Positions 6,683 to 10,316 of a DNA stretch of 10,316 bases are shown one piece after another; positions within the stretch are counted from its first letter, which is position 1; each line of letters begins with the position of its first letter. Below the pieces are notes generated by a model that searched no databases, was not told where the DNA came from, and worked only from the letters and a program-made list of their open reading frames with translations. The stretch is from the NCBI GenBank assembly GCA_024278285.1, contig JAJRTM010000932.1:1-10316 (forward strand), read 5' to 3'. The DNA is from Planctomycetota bacterium (GTDB taxonomy: Bacteria; Planctomycetota; Planctomycetia; Planctomycetales; Planctomycetaceae). Both the position numbers and the translations under genes were made by a program.

Positions 6683-6772
6683 TATTACTAACGGTAAAAG
6701 TTTACGAACGATTCGCAAATTTTAGAAAATCAGTTTTTGGTTACGGCGGTCAGAACAGACCAGCCGTGCTGG
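6683..6772 (+). repeat. 91-bp-family dispersed repeat, copy 4 by position (90 bp)
   Basis: This second tandem copy starts 178 bp after the previous one in the same orientation and keeps both conserved ends. It has a small deletion and insertion near the middle, giving 90 bp. Its distal stem differs in sequence but can still form: GGTC (6748-6751) with GACC (6758-6761), extended by ACGGC/GCCGT with one bulged base. It ends 34 bp before the start codon of the metalloprotease gene, so it probably lies in that gene's leader or promoter region. Confidence 0.8.
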
Positions 6773-6806
6773 GCTCCGCCTGGCGGGGTATTTTGGATAG
6801 GGTGAC

Positions 6807-9032
6807 ATGGCGGTTATTCAGGCAGATTTCCGAGCAGTAGGCGAGCGCGAACTCCCTTTGCGTACCCGTCCCGATTTGCTCATCAAGCGAATTGGCTACC
6901 TCGGCACCGGTTACTGGATTGTGAAAGATCCGGTGGCGCTGCGTTATTATCGTCTGACAAAAGAACAATTTTGCGTTTTAGAATGCCTGAACGAACCTAG
7001 CACGCTGGATAAAGTCCACGAAAAACTGCAAATTGAAAACCCGGCCATCCCGGTAAAAATTTCTGATGTGCAGAGACTGCTGGCGGACTTGCACGAAAAG
7101 AATCTGCTTTACACGAAACGACAGGGACAAGGGCGTCCGCTGCTGCATCTTCAAAAGAAAAACCGTAACAAGGAAGTGATGCAGGTTCTGAAGAACTTCC
7201 TGTTTCTTAAACTGCCCGGCTTCGATCCGGAACAAATCCTAGATGCGATTTATCCGTTCTTTCGGTGGATGTACAGCAAATGGGCGGTCGCGATAACCGT
7301 TCTTATTTCAATTGCAGCGTTACTTTTGATAACCATTCAATTTGAAGAATTCCGCAGTAAGCTGCCCGAATTTCAACAGTTTTTTGGTTGGCCCAATTTA
7401 ATGTATATGTGGCTCGTGATCGCGATGGCAAAGATCATTCACGAATTTGGTCACGGTTTAACGTGTAAACATTATGGGGGTGAGTGCCATAAAATAGGGA
7501 TGATGCTGCTGGTCTTCAGTCCGACATTGTACTGTGATGTTTCGGATGCCTGGATGATGAGAAACAAATGGCACCGCATCGCGATTGGTGGGGCGGGGGC
7601 TTACATTGAAGTGCTGCTTTCTTCGATTGCCGTTTTCGCCTGGTGGTTTTCAACGCCCGGTTTGTTTAATCATCTTTGTTTGAATCTCTTTTTTGTGACG
7701 ACGATTTCGACTGTTATTTTCAACTTAAATCCATTGATTCGTTTCGATGGTTATTACATGCTCAGCGATTATCTGGAAATCCCCAACCTGAAACAAAAAG
7801 CAGATAAGGCGTTGATGAAAGCGTTCGCCTGGACATGCTTTGGGATTCACATTCCGGACGATCCCTTCGCCCCGGACAGAAAAAAACTCTGGTTTATTGT
7901 TTATGCAGTCGCCTCGTGGATTTATAAATGGGTTTTGGTGTTTAGTATCGCATTTTTCCTTTACCAATGGATGAAGCCTTACGGATTGCAATCACTCGCT
8001 GTTACATTAACGACTGTTTCGCTAGGAACGATGGTATACGGGCTGGGACGCTCGCTTTATCAGATTTTTTCGACGCCCAGGAACGAACCGATGAGTAAAT
8101 TCAAAACGACGATGACAGGAGTTATTACACTCGGACTGCTGGCTGGCATTCTTGCGATTCCGGTTCCCTGGTGGATTCATTCCAGCTTTCTGATTGAACC
8201 GCATAACGTCCAGCACGTTTATTCCATCACCTCCGGGCATCTTGAAACAGTCGCTTTCCAACCGGGAGACAAAGTAAGCAAAGGTGATGTTTTAGTGAGG
8301 ATGAGTAATGAAGAACTTGAAGACAAGAAACGCCGCTTAGCTCAACAATTAAAGCTCGCCCATACACAACGGAAAACTTCGCTGGCGTTGAACAGTTCCG
8401 ATGAAATCAGAATCTCCAATCAGCGAATTAAAGCGATCGAAGGACAGGTTCGTCTGATTGATGAACAACTTGAAAATCTGATCATCAAAGCCCCGGTCAG
8501 TGGTCGCCTTGTTGCGGCTGAATCGGTGCCGGAGCCGACCGTTTCGGTTACTGAAAACCCACAATTAAACAACTGGTATGGCACTATTTTTGCACCACGA
8601 AATGAGCATGCCTTCATCGAGCCAGCCACTCATTTATTAAGCATCGCCCCTGATGATGACGTGCAGGCGGTTCTGCTGGTTTCACAGGATGACCGCAACG
8701 AACTACAAGTCGGAACGCCGGTGCTGCTACGGTGTTACCATTTGCCGGATCGGAAGTTTGAAGCAGTCATTACTAAAATTGCCTACCGCCAAAGTGATTA
8801 TGCACCCCGCCAGCTTTCCAACAAAAGCGGCGGCGATTTATCAACGGTGACTGATCAGCAAGGCCGGGAAAAACTGGCAGAACTGGCGTATCAGGCAACC
8901 GTTAAACTGACAGAAGATACCGATTTAATGCGCACCGGTTTGCGCGGTCGGGCACGTTTCATTGTCGATAAACGCTCTTTGGGCGGCTGGTTCTGGAGAT
9001 ATCTCAAACAAACATTCCACTTCCGTTTATAA
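6807..9032 (+). CDS. PqqD-like / M50-type zinc metalloprotease / HlyD-like fusion membrane protein
   Basis: This 741-residue protein resembles the 'putative peptide zinc metalloprotease' group, which includes YydH of the Bacillus YydF peptide system. Residues about 30-105 look like a PqqD-type winged-helix domain, which in peptide-modifying systems binds a precursor peptide. Membrane segments are at about 158-178, 199-217, 262-306, 362-388, 395-414 and 433-455. HEFGH (212-216) supplies the zinc-binding histidines and glutamate, and NPLIRFDGYY (308-317) is the second M50-type motif. Residues 465-500 and 559-570 (IIKAPVSGRLVA) are the two halves of a lipoyl-like domain around a predicted coiled coil (500-558). 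A beta-barrel-like adaptor region runs from about 605 to 720. GGATAGGG (6795-6802) lies 4 nt before the ATG. Cleavage or export of a peptide is inferred; no precursor peptide was seen. Confidence 0.88.
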   Translation: MAVIQADFRAVGERELPLRTRPDLLIKRIGYLGTGYWIVKDPVALRYYRLTKEQFCVLECLNEPSTLDKVHEKLQIENPAIPVKISDVQRLLADLHEKNLLYTKRQGQGRPLLHLQKKNRNKEVMQVLKNFLFLKLPGFDPEQILDAIYPFFRWMYSKWAVAITVLISIAALLLITIQFEEFRSKLPEFQQFFGWPNLMYMWLVIAMAKIIHEFGHGLTCKHYGGECHKIGMMLLVFSPTLYCDVSDAWMMRNKWHRIAIGGAGAYIEVLLSSIAVFAWWFSTPGLFNHLCLNLFFVTTISTVIFNLNPLIRFDGYYMLSDYLEIPNLKQKADKALMKAFAWTCFGIHIPDDPFAPDRKKLWFIVYAVASWIYKWVLVFSIAFFLYQWMKPYGLQSLAVTLTTVSLGTMVYGLGRSLYQIFSTPRNEPMSKFKTTMTGVITLGLLAGILAIPVPWWIHSSFLIEPHNVQHVYSITSGHLETVAFQPGDKVSKGDVLVRMSNEELEDKKRRLAQQLKLAHTQRKTSLALNSSDEIRISNQRIKAIEGQVRLIDEQLENLIIKAPVSGRLVAAESVPEPTVSVTENPQLNNWYGTIFAPRNEHAFIEPATHLLSIAPDDDVQAVLLVSQDDRNELQVGTPVLLRCYHLPDRKFEAVITKIAYRQSDYAPRQLSNKSGGDLSTVTDQQGREKLAELAYQATVKLTEDTDLMRTGLRGRARFIVDKRSLGGWFWRYLKQTFHFRL

Positions 9033-9100
9033 CAGGTCGCTCAGTTGGTGCCTGATGTCGTTCACTCCGGTTGAAGTTCAATAAAAAACAGGAATATCAA

Positions 9101-9131
9101 TTCTTGTCAGGCACAGCCTGACCTACAAGAA
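9101..9131. repeat. REP-like hairpin between the metalloprotease gene and the GAF-domain gene
   Basis: GTCAGGC-ACA-GCCTGAC (9106-9122) is a perfect 7-bp stem with a 3-nt loop. An outer TTCTTGT/ACAAGAA pairing (9101-9107 and 9125-9131) can form around it with a small bulge. No T-run follows. It lies in the 123-bp gap between two same-strand genes, 24 bp before the next start codon, so it could be a repeat element, a partial terminator or an mRNA-processing site that sets their relative expression. Confidence 0.6.
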
Positions 9132-9155
9132 GCTATAAATCACGAAGACTCTAAA

Positions 9156-10316
9156 ATGAATCAATCACCATCACAAAAAATTTCGGAATGTGTTCAGGCT
9201 GTTGAGCATTTGGCGAAGCAGAAACTGCCTCGTGAAGAATTTTATCAACAGTTTCTGGGGCTGGTCGTCCAAGGTTCCCAGACCCCTGCGGCTGCTATCT
9301 GGGGAGTCGCGGGCGGTCAGGTTGAATTGCAATCAGAATTGAACCTGCAATCAACCGGCACTTTAACCGATCAGCAAAGTGCACAGAAAAATGTTAAACT
9401 GCTTGGCGAAATTGTACAGAATTCGCAGTCGGTTGTGGTGGGGCCTCAAAGTAAGAATTCAGAAGCTCGCGCAACTAAGCACTTACTTGTTTTTTCGCCT
9501 ATCTTTGAAAATAAATCATGCGTGGCAGTTCTGCAACTCTTCTTTCCGGAGAAGGTCAGCGAGGAAGCTCAGCAGGGATTGCTTCAGTTTGCAGAACATT
9601 TAGCGGGACTCGCTTCGCTGCATGTTTCCGGGCGAATGACCTCGCCGATTTCAGTTAATACGAAAGAGTTCTGGGAATCGATGGATCGGTTTCTGCTCGA
9701 TCTGCATAACGGACTCGAAACCGAACAGGTCGCTGCCTGCGCCGCCAATGATGGACGAGAAATTCTTTCGGTTGATCGTACCAGTATTGTGCTAAAATGG
9801 GGCCACAAAACCCGCATCCTGGCTGTCAGCGGGCAGGATAAAGTGAACCGCAAGTCAAATTTAATGCGTAAACTTAACAAGCTCGTGCAGACAGTTTATT
9901 CCACCGGCAAGCCATTCATTTACGAAGGCGATTTAACTGAATTGGCTCCACAAGTTGAAAAACAGCTTGCCGATTATCTTGAAGAGTCCAACACACGAAT
10001 GCTCGCAATTTATCCGCTCAATTACAAAGACCGGGAACATAAAGCGGAAGACAAGCCGCACGAAAAACCGAAGCCGGACCATTTGGTTGGTGCGATTGTT
10101 GTCGAACTGCTCTCTTCCAAACAGTGGGATCCCGAACGTCGAGCCGCCTGCGAGTTGATTTCGGATCATGTCGCCACCGCGATGTGGAATGCAGAAGAAC
10201 ATGAAAAAATATTCCTGCTTCCCGTTTGGCGGAGCATCGGGAAAATATTCCGTGCACTACGTGGTAAAGTACTCGCGAAAACGCTGGCAGTAACCGGGCT
10301 CGTTCTTGCAGTTATC
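9156..10316 (+). CDS. GAF-like double-domain protein, likely N-terminal part of an HlyD-family membrane adaptor (cut by the window edge)
   Basis: The frame is open from the ATG at 9156 to the last base, giving 387 residues with no stop. Residues about 20-155 and 170-345 each look like a GAF-type fold: an alternating helix/strand pattern, and in the second a long hydrophobic strand (HLVGAIVVELL) followed by an amphipathic helix (RRAACELISDHVATAMW). The segment from about 352 (LLPVWRSIGKIFRALRGK) leads into a transmembrane helix starting near 373. From family knowledge, planctomycete genes beside peptide-metalloprotease fusions often encode GAF domains, a membrane anchor and then an HlyD/lipoyl adaptor. 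The adaptor part would lie beyond the window, so this is inference. The 123-bp gap to the upstream gene on the same strand suggests a shared function, perhaps one operon. The ribosome binding site is weak. Confidence 0.75.
   Translation, partial: MNQSPSQKISECVQAVEHLAKQKLPREEFYQQFLGLVVQGSQTPAAAIWGVAGGQVELQSELNLQSTGTLTDQQSAQKNVKLLGEIVQNSQSVVVGPQSKNSEARATKHLLVFSPIFENKSCVAVLQLFFPEKVSEEAQQGLLQFAEHLAGLASLHVSGRMTSPISVNTKEFWESMDRFLLDLHNGLETEQVAACAANDGREILSVDRTSIVLKWGHKTRILAVSGQDKVNRKSNLMRKLNKLVQTVYSTGKPFIYEGDLTELAPQVEKQLADYLEESNTRMLAIYPLNYKDREHKAEDKPHEKPKPDHLVGAIVVELLSSKQWDPERRAACELISDHVATAMWNAEEHEKIFLLPVWRSIGKIFRALRGKVLAKTLAVTGLVLAVI

Noticed and set aside
6505..6772. Tandem repeats as a CRISPR array
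   Set aside because: There are only two units of about 90 bp here, they are not identical, and further copies are dispersed and inverted, with no cas genes.
1..10316. tRNA, rRNA, or integrase and transposase genes
   Set aside because: No cloverleaf signatures, conserved rRNA segments or recombinase motifs were recognised by eye on either strand.

Overview
The window most resembles a planctomycete chromosome (Planctomycetales, Gimesia/Rubinisphaera-like). That call is an inference from gene types and repeat-rich intergenic DNA; there is no rRNA or other phylogenetic marker. GC content looks moderate. The genes are well separated, which is typical of these genomes, and the spacers hold much of the unusual content.

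Layout. Positions 1-730 are gene-free and hold nested inverted repeats (about 1-250) plus one copy of a 91-bp dispersed repeat (531-621). A complete NAD(P)-dependent aldehyde dehydrogenase follows (731-2212, +). The convergent spacer 2213-2469 carries a possible terminator, a perfect 24-bp inverted repeat of the GTAGGGTGCGTC type, and a perfect 19-bp hairpin next to the stop codon of the converging gene. That gene (2470-4188, -) encodes an exported protein with an N-terminal DUF3300-like domain, a long Asn/Gly/Ser/Thr-rich region and an Arg/Gly-rich tail. The 1.25-kb gap 4189-5443 has no intact gene. It holds a decayed RelE/ParE-family toxin pseudogene on the minus strand, a second copy of the 91-bp repeat (minus strand) and small inverted repeats. 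prmC (5444-6355, +), the release-factor glutamine methyltransferase, comes next without prfA. Spacer 6356-6806 carries two more copies of the 91-bp repeat in the same orientation, the last ending 34 bp before the next start codon.

The right end is the most system-like part. A 741-residue membrane protein (6807-9032, +) joins a PqqD-like domain, an M50-type zinc metalloprotease core (HEFGH and a downstream FDG motif) and an HlyD-like adaptor half. It is followed by a large protein (9156 to the window edge, +) with two apparent GAF-like domains that runs into a transmembrane segment just as the sequence ends. Together they look like a peptide-processing/export or envelope cassette related to the 'putative peptide zinc metalloprotease' (YydH-like) families. 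Substrate and partners are not visible.

The less expected signals are four 90-91-bp repeats with nearly invariant ends, a broken toxin gene with no visible antitoxin, and a recurring design of short GC-rich palindromes with 3-nt loops.
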